DNA from: Pseudomonas abieticivorans
GTDB taxonomy: Bacteria; Pseudomonadota; Gammaproteobacteria; Pseudomonadales; Pseudomonadaceae
Length of the DNA stretch: 64,000 nucleotides
Assembly: GCF_023509015.1 (NCBI RefSeq)
Contig: NZ_CP094975.1
Coordinates: 503,501-567,500 of the forward strand
Direction: 5' to 3'
Shown one piece after another: positions 34,912-43,643 of the stretch. The translations under genes were made by a program, and so were the position numbers. The first letter of the stretch is position 1. Each line of letters starts with the position of its first letter. The notes beneath the pieces were generated by a model. The model had not been told where the DNA came from, made no database searches, and worked only from the letters and a program-made list of their open reading frames with translations.

Positions 34912-36021
34912 ATGAGCACCGCCGCGCCCATACTGCTGACGCCAGGACCACTGACCACTTCTGCCCGTACCCGCCAGGCCATGATGCTGGACTGGGGCTC
35001 ATGGGATGACAGCTTCAACCAACTGACCGCCAGTGTGTGCGAGCAACTGCTCGGCATCCTCAACGCCAGTGCCAGCCACCACTGCGTGCCCCTGCAAGGC
35101 AGCGGTACATTCGCCGTGGAAGCCGCCATCGGCACCCTGGTGCCGCGCGACGGCAAGGTGCTGGTGCTGATCAACGGCGCCTACGGCACGCGCCTGGCAA
35201 AAATCTGCAAAGTGCTGGGCCGCGCCTTCAGCACCTTCGAAACCGCCGAAGACGATCCCACCACCCCAGGCGACGTCGACCGCCTGCTGCGCGAAGACCC
35301 GAGCATCACCCACGTGGCGCTGATCCACTGCGAAACCAGCACCGGCATCCTCAACCCGCTGCCCGAGATCGCCCACGTCATTGCGCAGCACGGCAAGCGC
35401 CTGATCATCGACGCCATGAGCAGCTTCGGCGCCCTGCCGATCGACGCCCAACAAGTGCCCTTCGACGCCTTGATCGCAGCCTCCGGCAAGTGCCTGGAAG
35501 GCGTGCCCGGCATGGGCTTCGTGTTCACCCACCAACAGGCCCTGGCGAAAGCCGAAGGCAACAGCCACTCCCTGGCCATGGACTTGTACGACCAGCACGC
35601 CTACATGGCCAAGACCGGCCAGTGGCGCTTCACCCCACCCACCCACGTGGTGGCGGCGCTGCACGAAGCGCTGCTGCAGTATGTTGAAGAAGGCGGCCTG
35701 CAGGCCCGGCACCAGCGCTACGCCGACAACTGCCAGACCTTGCTCGACGGCATGGCCAGCATCGGCCTGCGCAGTTTTCTGCCGGCGGCCATCCAGGCGC
35801 CAATCATCGTCACCTTCCACGCCCCCGAAGACCCGCGCTACCAGTTCAAAGACTTCTACGAACGGGTCAAGGCCAAGGGTTTCATCCTCTACCCCGGCAA
35901 GTTGACCCAGGTTGAAACCTTCCGCGTGGGCTGCATTGGCTGCGTCGACCGCAGCGGCATGCAGGCAGCGGTGGATGCGATTGCGCAGGTGCTGCGCGAG
36001 ATGGAAGTGCTGGACATCTAA
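34912..36021 (+). CDS. phnW: 2-aminoethylphosphonate--pyruvate transaminase
   Basis: A 369-residue class-V PLP aminotransferase converting 2-aminoethylphosphonate and pyruvate to phosphonoacetaldehyde and alanine. It begins with [18 protein letters not shown], has the Q-G-S-G-T-F substrate loop near residue 65, the PLP aspartate in [12 protein letters not shown] (about 168) and the Schiff-base lysine in [12 protein letters not shown] (about 192). GAGGAA precedes the ATG. It precedes phnX by 35 bp. Confidence 0.96.
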   Translation: MSTAAPILLTPGPLTTSARTRQAMMLDWGSWDDSFNQLTASVCEQLLGILNASASHHCVPLQGSGTFAVEAAIGTLVPRDGKVLVLINGAYGTRLAKICKVLGRAFSTFETAEDDPTTPGDVDRLLREDPSITHVALIHCETSTGILNPLPEIAHVIAQHGKRLIIDAMSSFGALPIDAQQVPFDALIAASGKCLEGVPGMGFVFTHQQALAKAEGNSHSLAMDLYDQHAYMAKTGQWRFTPPTHVVAALHEALLQYVEEGGLQARHQRYADNCQTLLDGMASIGLRSFLPAAIQAPIIVTFHAPEDPRYQFKDFYERVKAKGFILYPGKLTQVETFRVGCIGCVDRSGMQAAVDAIAQVLREMEVLDI

Positions 36022-36056
36022 CTCCCTTTTTTCACGATTTTGCTCAGGAGCACCCC

Positions 36057-36884
36057 ATGAACTACAACAACCCAAGCAAGACCCAAGCCGTGATCCTCGA
36101 CTGGGCCGGCACCGTGGTCGACTTCGGCTCCTTCGCCCCCACCCAGATCTTTGTCGAAGCCTTTGGCGAGTTCGACGTGCAGGTGTCCATCGAAGAGGCA
36201 CGGGGCCCGATGGGCATGGGCAAGTGGGACCACATCCGCACCCTGTGCGACATCCCGGCCATCAGCGAGCGCTACAAAAAAGTATTCGGCCGCGCGCCCA
36301 CCGACGATGACGTGACCGCCATTTACAACCGTTTCATGCCGCTGCAGATCGAGAAGATCGCCGCCCATTCGGCGCTGATCCCCGGCGCCCTGGACACCAT
36401 CACCCAACTGCGCCAGCACGGTTTGAAGATCGGTTCGTGCTCCGGCTACCCGGCCGTGGTCATGGCCAAGGTGGTGGAGCTTGCGGAAAAAAACGGCTAC
36501 GTCGCCGACCACGTGGTGGCCACCGACGAAGTGCCCAACGGTCGCCCATGGCCTGCCCAGGCCCTGGCCAACGTGATTGCCCTGGGGATTGACGACGTCG
36601 CCGCCTGCGTGAAGGTCGATGACACCGTGCCGGGCATCCTGGAAGGCCGCCGCGCCGGCATGTGGACCGTCGCGCTGGTGTGCTCGGGCAATGCGCTGGG
36701 GCTGACCTACGAGGGCTACAAGGCGCTGCCGGCCGCGACGCTGGCCAGCGAGCGCACGCGCATCCACGCGATGTTTGAAAGCTCGCGCCCGCACTACCTG
36801 ATCGACACCATCAACGAGCTGCCGCAGGTGATCGAAGACATCAACCGCCGCCTGGCGGCGGGCGAGATGCCGCAGGCAGTCTGA
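36057..36884 (+). CDS. phnX: Phosphonoacetaldehyde hydrolase (phosphonatase)
   Basis: A 275-residue HAD-family enzyme splitting phosphonoacetaldehyde into acetaldehyde and phosphate. The nucleophile motif is [13 protein letters not shown] (Asp near residue 15), and the Schiff-base lysine that sets phosphonatase apart from other HAD enzymes lies in [14 protein letters not shown] (about residue 56). Motifs SCSGYP and KVDDTVPGI follow. It works in sequence with the phnW product and frees phosphate, nitrogen (via alanine) and a C2 unit. Confidence 0.96.
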   Translation: MNYNNPSKTQAVILDWAGTVVDFGSFAPTQIFVEAFGEFDVQVSIEEARGPMGMGKWDHIRTLCDIPAISERYKKVFGRAPTDDDVTAIYNRFMPLQIEKIAAHSALIPGALDTITQLRQHGLKIGSCSGYPAVVMAKVVELAEKNGYVADHVVATDEVPNGRPWPAQALANVIALGIDDVAACVKVDDTVPGILEGRRAGMWTVALVCSGNALGLTYEGYKALPAATLASERTRIHAMFESSRPHYLIDTINELPQVIEDINRRLAAGEMPQAV

Positions 36885-36906
36885 TCGAGGCCACTGATGG
36901 GGCTTT

Positions 36907-36974
36907 TGTGCGAGCGCGGCTTGCCGGCGATGGGGCCCTCAGGGACGCCATCGCCGGCAAGCCGCGCTCGCACA
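36907..36974. repeat. BIME-type inverted repeat, GCGCGGCTTGCCGGCGAT family
   Basis: Perfect 27-bp arms at 36907-36933 and 36948-36974 around a 14-nt spacer. The sequence differs from the GCGGAT-AATCCGC family elsewhere in the window. It lies between convergent phnX and the FMN reductase gene. Confidence 0.9.
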
Positions 36975-36983
36975 GGGCAAGGC

Positions 36984-37538
36984 TCACTTCTTGTGTTGCT
37001 CGACCCAGGTGGCGAACGCATCGATAAAGCTCTGCAGGAACGGCTTGCTCTTCTCCGACAAGTGCCCCGCGTCATCGAACAACGCCCCGGCATTGCCCAC
37101 GTAGGCTTCGGGCTGCTGCATCATCGGCACATTCAGGAACACCATGGACTGGCGCAAATGATGGTTGGCGCCAAAACCACCCACCGCCCCCGGCGACACA
37201 CTGATCACCGCCCCCGGTTTATTGCCCCAGGAACTCTGCCCGTAAGGCCGCGAACCCACGTCGATGGCGTTCTTCAGCGGTGCCGGCACCGAGCGGTTGT
37301 ACTCCGGCGTCACGAACAACACCGCATCACAGCCCCCCAGTGCCTGGCGAAACGCTGTATAACTGGCGGGTGGATTCACGTCGATGTCTTCGTTGTACAA
37401 CGGCAGATCGCCGATCTCGATGATCTTCAACGACAGCGTGGCCGGTGCCAGGTCCGCCAGCGCCAAGGCGACCTTGCGGTTGATGGAGGCTTTGCGCAGG
37501 CTGCCGACCAACACCGCAACCGAATAGACCTTGCTCAT
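36984..37538 (-). CDS. NADPH-dependent FMN reductase (chromate/quinone reductase type)
   Basis: A 184-residue flavodoxin-fold enzyme. The FMN-phosphate loop is VLVGSLRKASINRKVA (about residues 8-23), the second FMN loop is TPEYNRSVPAPLKNAIDV (about 79-96) and a glycine-rich SPGAVGGFGANHHLRQ follows, as in ChrR/YieF-type reductases. It reduces quinones or oxyanions using NAD(P)H in the cytoplasm. I chose the ATG at 37538 over one 12 bp upstream, because M-S-K-V-Y-S fits the family start. Confidence 0.9.
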   Translation of the reverse strand: MSKVYSVAVLVGSLRKASINRKVALALADLAPATLSLKIIEIGDLPLYNEDIDVNPPASYTAFRQALGGCDAVLFVTPEYNRSVPAPLKNAIDVGSRPYGQSSWGNKPGAVISVSPGAVGGFGANHHLRQSMVFLNVPMMQQPEAYVGNAGALFDDAGHLSEKSKPFLQSFIDAFATWVEQHKK

Positions 37539-37670
37539 GGCAACTCCCACATGCTGACAAAAGGAAGGGTAGGTATAGATGATGGTGGCGCAGTCTGCCG
37601 CTTATCCGTTATCGCCCTGCCGGCTGCACAAAGCTTTATGCTACCCGCCGCTTGCCCGGTTTTTTTTCAC

Positions 37671-37734
37671 ATCCGGTAAAACTTCCCCTATAAAACAGTG
37701 GTCTACAGGGGCAGAAGTTATCTACCGGATTTTT
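37671..37734 (+). promoter_or_regulatory. Nested hairpin upstream of a small gene (structured leader or terminator)
   Basis: ATCCGGTA (37671-37678) pairs with TACCGGAT (37723-37730), with nested pairing of AACTT/AAGTT and CCCCT/AGGGG inside; T-runs lie on both sides (37660-37668 before, 37730-37734 after). It ends about 20 nt before the start of the 72-residue protein and could be a leader that attenuates it or a terminator. Confidence 0.5.
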
Positions 37735-37752
37735 CCAGAGGTTGTAAATCAA

Positions 37753-37971
37753 ATGGCTGCAGTACTCGTTGGACAATTTCATGCACGGGATGCCGAAGGC
37801 CGCATCTACCCGGTGCACGAATTCCAGGAATCGGTTCAGAGCTTGGATGACAGCACTCTTTCGGCACCCAAGACCACCTATCGCCTGGCCATTGGCGACC
37901 GTGTGACCCACTTGGGTGAAGACCGTTTTCAGCTGTTGCAAAGTGGCGTGGAAATTACCCGGATCCCGTGA
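37753..37971 (+). CDS. Small uncharacterised protein
   Basis: A 72-residue soluble protein starting MAAVLVGQFHARDAEGRIYP and continuing with a short strand-rich sequence (TTYRLAIGDRVTHLGEDRFQ) and GVEITRI at the C-terminus. AGAGG lies 11 nt before the ATG. No motif or domain is recognised. The regular alternation of polar and hydrophobic residues suggests a small beta fold. It stands alone behind the nested hairpin. Confidence 0.7.
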   Translation: MAAVLVGQFHARDAEGRIYPVHEFQESVQSLDDSTLSAPKTTYRLAIGDRVTHLGEDRFQLLQSGVEITRIP

Positions 37972-38031
37972 GGCGTCCCAAGCCCATGGCCCAGCCCTCT
38001 CCCCTGAGAGAGCGCTGGGGTGGGCCCGCCC

Positions 38032-38799
38032 TCACCGGGCAACATACTGCGAAGGCGCCACCCCCAGCGCCCGCCGGAACATGTCACTGAAGCTGCTGGG
38101 CGTATACCCCAGCGACCGTGCGATCACGCTTACCGGCACCCCCTGGATCAACTCCGCCACCGCCGTGGCCAGTTGCACATCCCGCCGCCACTGTGCGAAC
38201 CCCATCCCTAACGCCGCCTGAAACAACCGCGACAAGGTCCGCACGCTGGCGCCCACGTGCTCGGCATGCTGCTCGAACGCGATGTCCAGCGACGGCGAAT
38301 CCATCACCGCCTGGCACAGGTTCATCAAGCGCCGGTCCGAGCCGCCGGGCATCGGCACCTTGATCAAGGTACGCCGCGCCCGGCCAAGCTCCAGTAGCGC
38401 CAGGCGCGCCAACGCATCGTAGTACGGCCGGTCGCTCTGCTCGCGCTGCTCCACCAGGTTCAGGATCAATTCGCGCAGCAAGCGCCCCACTTCCAGCACC
38501 TGCACCGTGCCTTCCAGCGTGGCAGCGGTGTGCGGCGGCACATAGATGTTGCGCATTTCCAGGTCCGACACCACCCGTATCCCGTGGGCCACGCCGGGTG
38601 GCAACCACACCGCCCGCTGCGGCGGCACCACCAGCGCTTCGTGCGGGGTTTGCACCCACATTACCCCCGACATCGCGTACAGCACCTGGCCCCAGGCGTG
38701 CTGGTGCGGCTCCACGAAATGCCCACGCACGTAAGTACGGGCCAAGGGTTGCACCGGCATGCGGGTGTTGGACAAATCGGGAGGTGCGGCGAGGGCCAT
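38032..38799 (-). CDS. AraC-family transcriptional regulator with cupin sensor
   Basis: A 255-residue regulator: an N-terminal cupin domain (HFVEPHQHAWGQVLYAMSG, WLPPGVAHGIRV) and a C-terminal double helix-turn-helix (HVGASVRTLSRLFQAALGM and VSVIARSLGYTPSSFSDMFR). The start could also be an ATG at 38811. It is divergent from the molybdenum enzyme operon (241 bp apart) and is its likely regulator; AAAGTTAACTTT, a 12-bp palindrome at 38908-38919 between them, is a possible site. Confidence 0.88.
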   Translation of the reverse strand: MALAAPPDLSNTRMPVQPLARTYVRGHFVEPHQHAWGQVLYAMSGVMWVQTPHEALVVPPQRAVWLPPGVAHGIRVVSDLEMRNIYVPPHTAATLEGTVQVLEVGRLLRELILNLVEQREQSDRPYYDALARLALLELGRARRTLIKVPMPGGSDRRLMNLCQAVMDSPSLDIAFEQHAEHVGASVRTLSRLFQAALGMGFAQWRRDVQLATAVAELIQGVPVSVIARSLGYTPSSFSDMFRRALGVAPSQYVAR

Positions 38800-39040
38800 G
38801 GCGTAAAGCACAAAACACGGATCGGGACACGAATACTACCGGTAATGGCCACATGAAACACAGCCGCCGCCCGCCGCTTTGCTTTGCTTTACGCCAGGGA
38901 AACCGATAAAGTTAACTTTCAGGTCAGCTTTTAACTGCCAATGTTCCGCCCTTCGCACCCGCTGCAAGGGCATCTGCGTGACCTCAATAACAACACCTAC
39001 AACGACATGGGCGGACCCTGTACTGCCCAGAGGATGTTTG

Positions 39041-41872
39041 ATGTCCAACCGTGATTTCTCCCGGCGCTCCTTCCTGCAAGGCGGGCTGATTGCGGGCGTC
39101 AGCGTGACGCTCACGCCCCTCAGCGGCCAGGCCCTGGCGGCACTCAAGGAAAGCAGCGTGACCGTGCCTTCCGAACAGTGGCTGGGCAACAACGGCAAGG
39201 CGCGTTCGCGTAACGATGCCTTGTCCAAGGTCTGCGGCAGCAAAGTATTCGCCCGCGACATCCGCGCCAAGGACATGGCCGGCTGGCCCCAGCAACAGGG
39301 CCACGCCATGTTGTTGAAGATCACCAAGGCCGACCGGCTCTACGCGGGGTACGACCTGTCGTGGCTGAGCCCCGAGCTGCAACCCGATCGCATCGTCACC
39401 GCCCAGGACCTGGACAAGGACGGCATCGTCTTCCCCGAAGACCACGCTCCCGACCCGTTGCTGCCGGTGGGCCAGGTGCCGATGTTCATCGGCCACCCGG
39501 TGGCGATCCTGATCTGGAACGACTTCGAGCGCTTCCGCCAGGCCAAGAACCAACTCAAGTTCAACGACAAGGCCATCCGCTACGGCGCCAAGGTGCCCTT
39601 CTACGAGCGTGACCCTTACGGCAGCTTCCGCTACGTGCGCGTGGGCGGCGCCACCTCGGCCGACGAAGACGAATTCGCCAGCCTCAAGGACTCGATCCTG
39701 TTCCCGATGCTGAAGAACCGCCGCCCGGTGTGGAACTCCCAGCCCGACCTGCACGGCAACCTGACCGAGCGCGGCCTGTTCTACGCCCAGCGCATGCAGC
39801 AGCAACTGCAGACCCCGCCCGACAACTGGCTGGTGTTCGACGAGCGCTACAAGACGCCGTCCATTGAGCCGGCGGCCATGGAGCCGGACAACGGCAACGG
39901 CTGGTATGACCCCGCCAGCAAGACCCTGCATTTTGTGGTGGCTACCCAATGCCCGCTGGAAGCGGCGACGGAAACGGCGAAGATGATCGCCCCCTCGCGC
40001 TTCGGCCTGGCCAAGCTGAACATGCACCCCGGCTACACCGTGGGCTACGGCTCCAAAGACCACAACATCTTCGTCTACTACGCAGCCCTGGCCGCGCTGT
40101 ATGGCGCAGGTGTGCCGGTGCGCCTGGCCAACGACCGCTACGAGCAATTCCAGAGCGGCATCAAGCGCCACCCGTTCGATATCCGCTACCAATTGGCCGT
40201 GGACAAGACCGACCACAGCTTCCAGATCTTTCGCGCCGAGATGAACGTCGACGGCGGTGGGCGCATCAACTACAGCCCCTCCGTGGCTGCCGTGGGCGCC
40301 ACTGCCGCGCAGTCGATCTACTACATGCCGCAGAACGATTTGCAAGTGACCGCCTACCACTCGCGTGGCGTCGAGGCCGGCTCCATGCGCGGCTACGGCA
40401 CCCTGCAAAGCATGGCGTCCACCGAAATGATGGTCGACGAAATCGCCGGGCGCCTCAAGGTCGACGCCATCGACCTGCGCCGCAAGAACGCCCTGCGCTC
40501 GGGCATGAAAAACACCCAGGGCGCGATCCCGGCCGGTGCTTTGCGCCTGCACGAAATCCTCGACAAGGCCGCCAGCCATCCGGTCTGGAAAAACCGCGAC
40601 GCGCTCAAGCAGCAGCGTGAAGCGGCAGACCCAGACAACTGGTACGGCGTGGGTTTTGCCATCTGCCAGAAAGACTTCGGTACCGGCAGCGAAGCGCCCA
40701 TGGCCAGCATCGAGTACACCGCCGAAGGCCACATCACCTTGCGCCACATCGGCATCGAGATCGGCACCGGCATGTCCACCTCCCAGGCCTTGGTGGTGGC
40801 CGACTTCCTCGGCCTGCCCGCCACCGAGGTCAAGACCGGTGAAACCGAGTGGGACGAGCTTCAGCTCACCAGCGGTGGCAACCCCTACATCATGAGCCAG
40901 GCCGAACAGGACGCCAACCTGCGTAACCCGCGCTGGGTGGGCAAGATCGCCTCGGCCTCATCGGCCACCAACTCGGCGTTCTACTTCAGCCACGCCACCC
41001 GCGAAGCCGCCCGCGTGCTGTTCAACCACGGCTTGTGGCCAGCGGCCCTGGAGATCTGGCGCCAAGGCCCGTTTGGCGGCCAGGCCAACCCTTACGTGGT
41101 GCGCCGCGAAGACGCCTACTGGGTCGACGGCCAACTCACCGCCAACGGCATGCAGCCTTTGCCCTTCGCCCAGTTGGCCAAGCACGCCCACGCCCGCGGC
41201 CTGGTCACCGGTGCCACGGTGCACGGCTTCAATCGCTGGAGCTGGGCCGAGGCCGAATACAGCATCGACGGCGTGCGCGAACGCCTGCCGCTGGACGGCC
41301 TGGCCGTGAAATACGGTGACGGCGCCCCCGGCATCAAGAAGGCGCAGATGAGCAGCGCAGGCTTCCACCTGCTCGATCGGCAGAACGTGCAATACCCGGC
41401 CACCCAACTGAACAACGCGGCGGTGACCTACTACAGTCCGGTCGCAACCTTGGTGGAAGTAAAAGTGAACAAGGGCTCGGCCGAGGTTTCGGTACTCAAC
41501 CACCATTCCTGGGTGGAGTGCGGCCGCGTGCTGGTGCCCGAACTGGTCAAGGGCCAGCTCGAAGGCGGCATCGCCATGGGCATCGGCCATGCGCTGATGG
41601 AAGAAATGCCCCTGTACGAAGGGGGGCCGGGCGAAGGTGACTGGAACTTCAACCGCTACCGCCTGCCCATGGCCCGGCACGTGGCGGTGTGGAACCAGAC
41701 GGCGGAGATTCTGCCGCCGCTGTCACCCAGCGACCCGTCCAAGGGCATTGCCGAAGTGGTGATGATCCCTGTGGTCGGCGCCATCGGCAACGCCGTGGCC
41801 CACGCCATTGGCAAGCGCGTGCGCGACCTGCCGATCACTTCTGCTCGTATCAAGGAGGCCCTCAATGGCTAA
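39041..41872 (+). CDS. Tat-exported xanthine dehydrogenase-family molybdopterin subunit (aldehyde/N-heterocycle dehydrogenase)
   Basis: A 943-residue large subunit of the xanthine oxidase family. The N-terminus carries a Tat signal (FSRRSFLQGGLIAGVSVTL), so the folded enzyme is exported. Molybdopterin-binding segments include EAGSMRGYGTLQSM (about 445), GTGMSTSQALVVADFLG (about 575) and near the C-terminus GIAEVVMIPVVGAIGNAV, whose glutamate is the expected catalytic base. This type resembles isoquinoline 1-oxidoreductase and nicotinate or aldehyde dehydrogenases that pass electrons to a cytochrome c. Substrate unknown. Start chosen for its AGAGGATG site and the Tat signal. Confidence 0.88.
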   Translation: MSNRDFSRRSFLQGGLIAGVSVTLTPLSGQALAALKESSVTVPSEQWLGNNGKARSRNDALSKVCGSKVFARDIRAKDMAGWPQQQGHAMLLKITKADRLYAGYDLSWLSPELQPDRIVTAQDLDKDGIVFPEDHAPDPLLPVGQVPMFIGHPVAILIWNDFERFRQAKNQLKFNDKAIRYGAKVPFYERDPYGSFRYVRVGGATSADEDEFASLKDSILFPMLKNRRPVWNSQPDLHGNLTERGLFYAQRMQQQLQTPPDNWLVFDERYKTPSIEPAAMEPDNGNGWYDPASKTLHFVVATQCPLEAATETAKMIAPSRFGLAKLNMHPGYTVGYGSKDHNIFVYYAALAALYGAGVPVRLANDRYEQFQSGIKRHPFDIRYQLAVDKTDHSFQIFRAEMNVDGGGRINYSPSVAAVGATAAQSIYYMPQNDLQVTAYHSRGVEAGSMRGYGTLQSMASTEMMVDEIAGRLKVDAIDLRRKNALRSGMKNTQGAIPAGALRLHEILDKAASHPVWKNRDALKQQREAADPDNWYGVGFAICQKDFGTGSEAPMASIEYTAEGHITLRHIGIEIGTGMSTSQALVVADFLGLPATEVKTGETEWDELQLTSGGNPYIMSQAEQDANLRNPRWVGKIASASSATNSAFYFSHATREAARVLFNHGLWPAALEIWRQGPFGGQANPYVVRREDAYWVDGQLTANGMQPLPFAQLAKHAHARGLVTGATVHGFNRWSWAEAEYSIDGVRERLPLDGLAVKYGDGAPGIKKAQMSSAGFHLLDRQNVQYPATQLNNAAVTYYSPVATLVEVKVNKGSAEVSVLNHHSWVECGRVLVPELVKGQLEGGIAMGIGHALMEEMPLYEGGPGEGDWNFNRYRLPMARHVAVWNQTAEILPPLSPSDPSKGIAEVVMIPVVGAIGNAVAHAIGKRVRDLPITSARIKEALNG

Positions 41873-42404
41873 CCGTGCGCTCAACCTGACCCTCAACGGT
41901 CAACCCGTCGGCCCCGTGGACGTCCCTGATGACCTGCCGATGCTCGACTACCTGCACGAATACGAAAACCTCACCGGCTCACGCCTGGGCTGCGGCCAGG
42001 GCATCTGCCACGCTTGCGTGGTGATCGTCGACAACCCCGACGGCACCAGCGAGCAAGTGCGCACCTGCATCACCGGCGTGCACTATTTCGAAGGCAAGAC
42101 CGTGCGCACCATCGAAGGCCACGCCTCGCGCGATGCCGACGGCAAGGTCATTGCGCTGAGCCCGATCCAGCAACGCTTCGTCGATGAATTTGCTTTCCAG
42201 TGCAGCTACTGCGCGCCCGGCTTCGTCAACGCCGCCACCGTGCTGGTGGAAAAGCTGCAACGCCAGCCCGTGGTCAAAAGCCAGTTGGAACAGGTGATCG
42301 AAGACAGCCTGGGGCAACACGTGTGCCGCTGCACCGGCTACGTGCGCTACTACAACGCCACGCGCAACGTGCTGACCGATCTCGGCCTAGTCAAGGAGGG
42401 CTAA
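41865..42404 (+). CDS. (2Fe-2S)-binding subunit of the molybdenum dehydrogenase
   Basis: A 179-residue electron-transfer subunit. The plant-ferredoxin-type cluster is bound by RLGCGQGICHACVVIVD (about residues 43-59) with a later cysteine in RTCITG, and the helical domain's second cluster by QCSYCAPGF and HVCRCTGYVRYY. It has no signal peptide and presumably crosses the membrane with the Tat-tagged large subunit. AAGGAGG precedes the ATG, which overlaps the end of the large-subunit gene by 8 bp. Confidence 0.94.
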   Translation: MANRALNLTLNGQPVGPVDVPDDLPMLDYLHEYENLTGSRLGCGQGICHACVVIVDNPDGTSEQVRTCITGVHYFEGKTVRTIEGHASRDADGKVIALSPIQQRFVDEFAFQCSYCAPGFVNAATVLVEKLQRQPVVKSQLEQVIEDSLGQHVCRCTGYVRYYNATRNVLTDLGLVKEG

Positions 42405-42406
42405 GC

Positions 42407-43642
42407 ATGACACCTACACTGTCGCGCCTGGCCTTGGCGCTCACCCTGTGCACCCCGCTGTTGGCCGCGCACGCCGATGAACAGGTGGCCCGCGGCCAAT
42501 ACCTGGCTCGCGCCGCCGACTGCATGGCCTGCCACACCGTACCCGGTGGCGCGCCGTTCGCCGGCGGGCTGCCGATCGTCTCGCCATTCGGCACCATCTA
42601 TGGCACCAACATCACCCCGGACAAGGAACACGGCATCGGCCTGTACAGCGACGACGAATTCTTTGCCGCCCTCACCGAGGGCAAGCGTCGGGATGGTGCC
42701 AACCTGTACCCGGCCATGCCCTACACCTCGTACCACCTGATGCCGCGCGCCGACTCCGACGCCATTCATGCGTACCTGAAAACCGTGGAGCCGATCAACC
42801 GCCCTGCCCCCGTGACCCACCTGGCCTTCCCGTTCAACGTGCGCCTGGGCCTGATGGGCTGGAACATGCTGTACGGCAATGACCTGAAGCTTGCGCCCGC
42901 CCAGGGCAAAAGCGAGGCCTGGGCGCGCGGGCAATACATGGTCGAAGTGCTTGGCCACTGTGGCGAATGCCACACCCCGCGCGGCCTGCCCGGCGCCATG
43001 CAGCAAGACAAGCGCCTCACCGGCGGGCTGCTCAATGGCTACCTGGCGCCCAGCCTGTTGGCCGATGACCTGGCCGCCCGCGGCTGGGATCATCAAGACC
43101 TGAGCAGCTTCCTCAAGCACGGCATGAGCGCCCAAGGCACGATGTTCAACGAGATGTTCCCGGTGTTCCACAACAGCACCCAGGGCCTGAACGACCCGGA
43201 CCTTTCGGCCATGGCCACCTACCTGCTGGGCGACCAGCCACCTGCGGCCAAGGCGCCTGCAACGGTCGCGCTGGCCGACCTGGGCCCCAGCGCCCAGCGC
43301 GGCCGCCAGCAATACCTGAACGTGTGCGCCGGCTGCCACGCCCCCGAAGGCGAAGGCAAACCGCACGTTGCGGTGGCGATGCGCGGCAACACCACCTTGC
43401 GCCTGGAAGATCCGCGCAACCTGGTGCGGGTGATCGAGGACGGTATCGGCGAACAGAAGTTCGCAGGGTTCGAGCACATGCAACCCATGCCGGGCTTTGC
43501 CGACAAACTGGGCACCGAGCAACTGACTGACCTGCTCAATTACCTGCGCCAAGGCTTCGGCGGGCAAACCGCAGAGCTGACGGTGGCTGACGTGCAGGCG
43601 CTCGAAGCCCAGGCCCCGGCCGCCGAACACGGAGCCCACTGA
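42407..43642 (+). CDS. Triheme cytochrome c, electron acceptor subunit
   Basis: A 411-residue periplasmic protein: signal peptide (about 1-23, LLAAHA-DE), then three c-type heme motifs, CMACH (about 39), CGECH (about 186) and CAGCH (about 309). This matches the cytochrome subunits of membrane-bound alcohol/aldehyde/gluconate dehydrogenases, which send electrons to the quinone pool or an oxidase. It follows the Fe-S gene by 2 bp with AAGGAGGG ahead, so the enzyme is a three-subunit periplasmic dehydrogenase. Confidence 0.93.
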   Translation: MTPTLSRLALALTLCTPLLAAHADEQVARGQYLARAADCMACHTVPGGAPFAGGLPIVSPFGTIYGTNITPDKEHGIGLYSDDEFFAALTEGKRRDGANLYPAMPYTSYHLMPRADSDAIHAYLKTVEPINRPAPVTHLAFPFNVRLGLMGWNMLYGNDLKLAPAQGKSEAWARGQYMVEVLGHCGECHTPRGLPGAMQQDKRLTGGLLNGYLAPSLLADDLAARGWDHQDLSSFLKHGMSAQGTMFNEMFPVFHNSTQGLNDPDLSAMATYLLGDQPPAAKAPATVALADLGPSAQRGRQQYLNVCAGCHAPEGEGKPHVAVAMRGNTTLRLEDPRNLVRVIEDGIGEQKFAGFEHMQPMPGFADKLGTEQLTDLLNYLRQGFGGQTAELTVADVQALEAQAPAAEHGAH

Positions 43643-43643
43643 C

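Noticed and set aside
38984..40747. Open frame of 587 codons on the minus strand
   Set aside because: Antisense to the molybdenum large subunit; Val/His/Gly-rich shadow frame.
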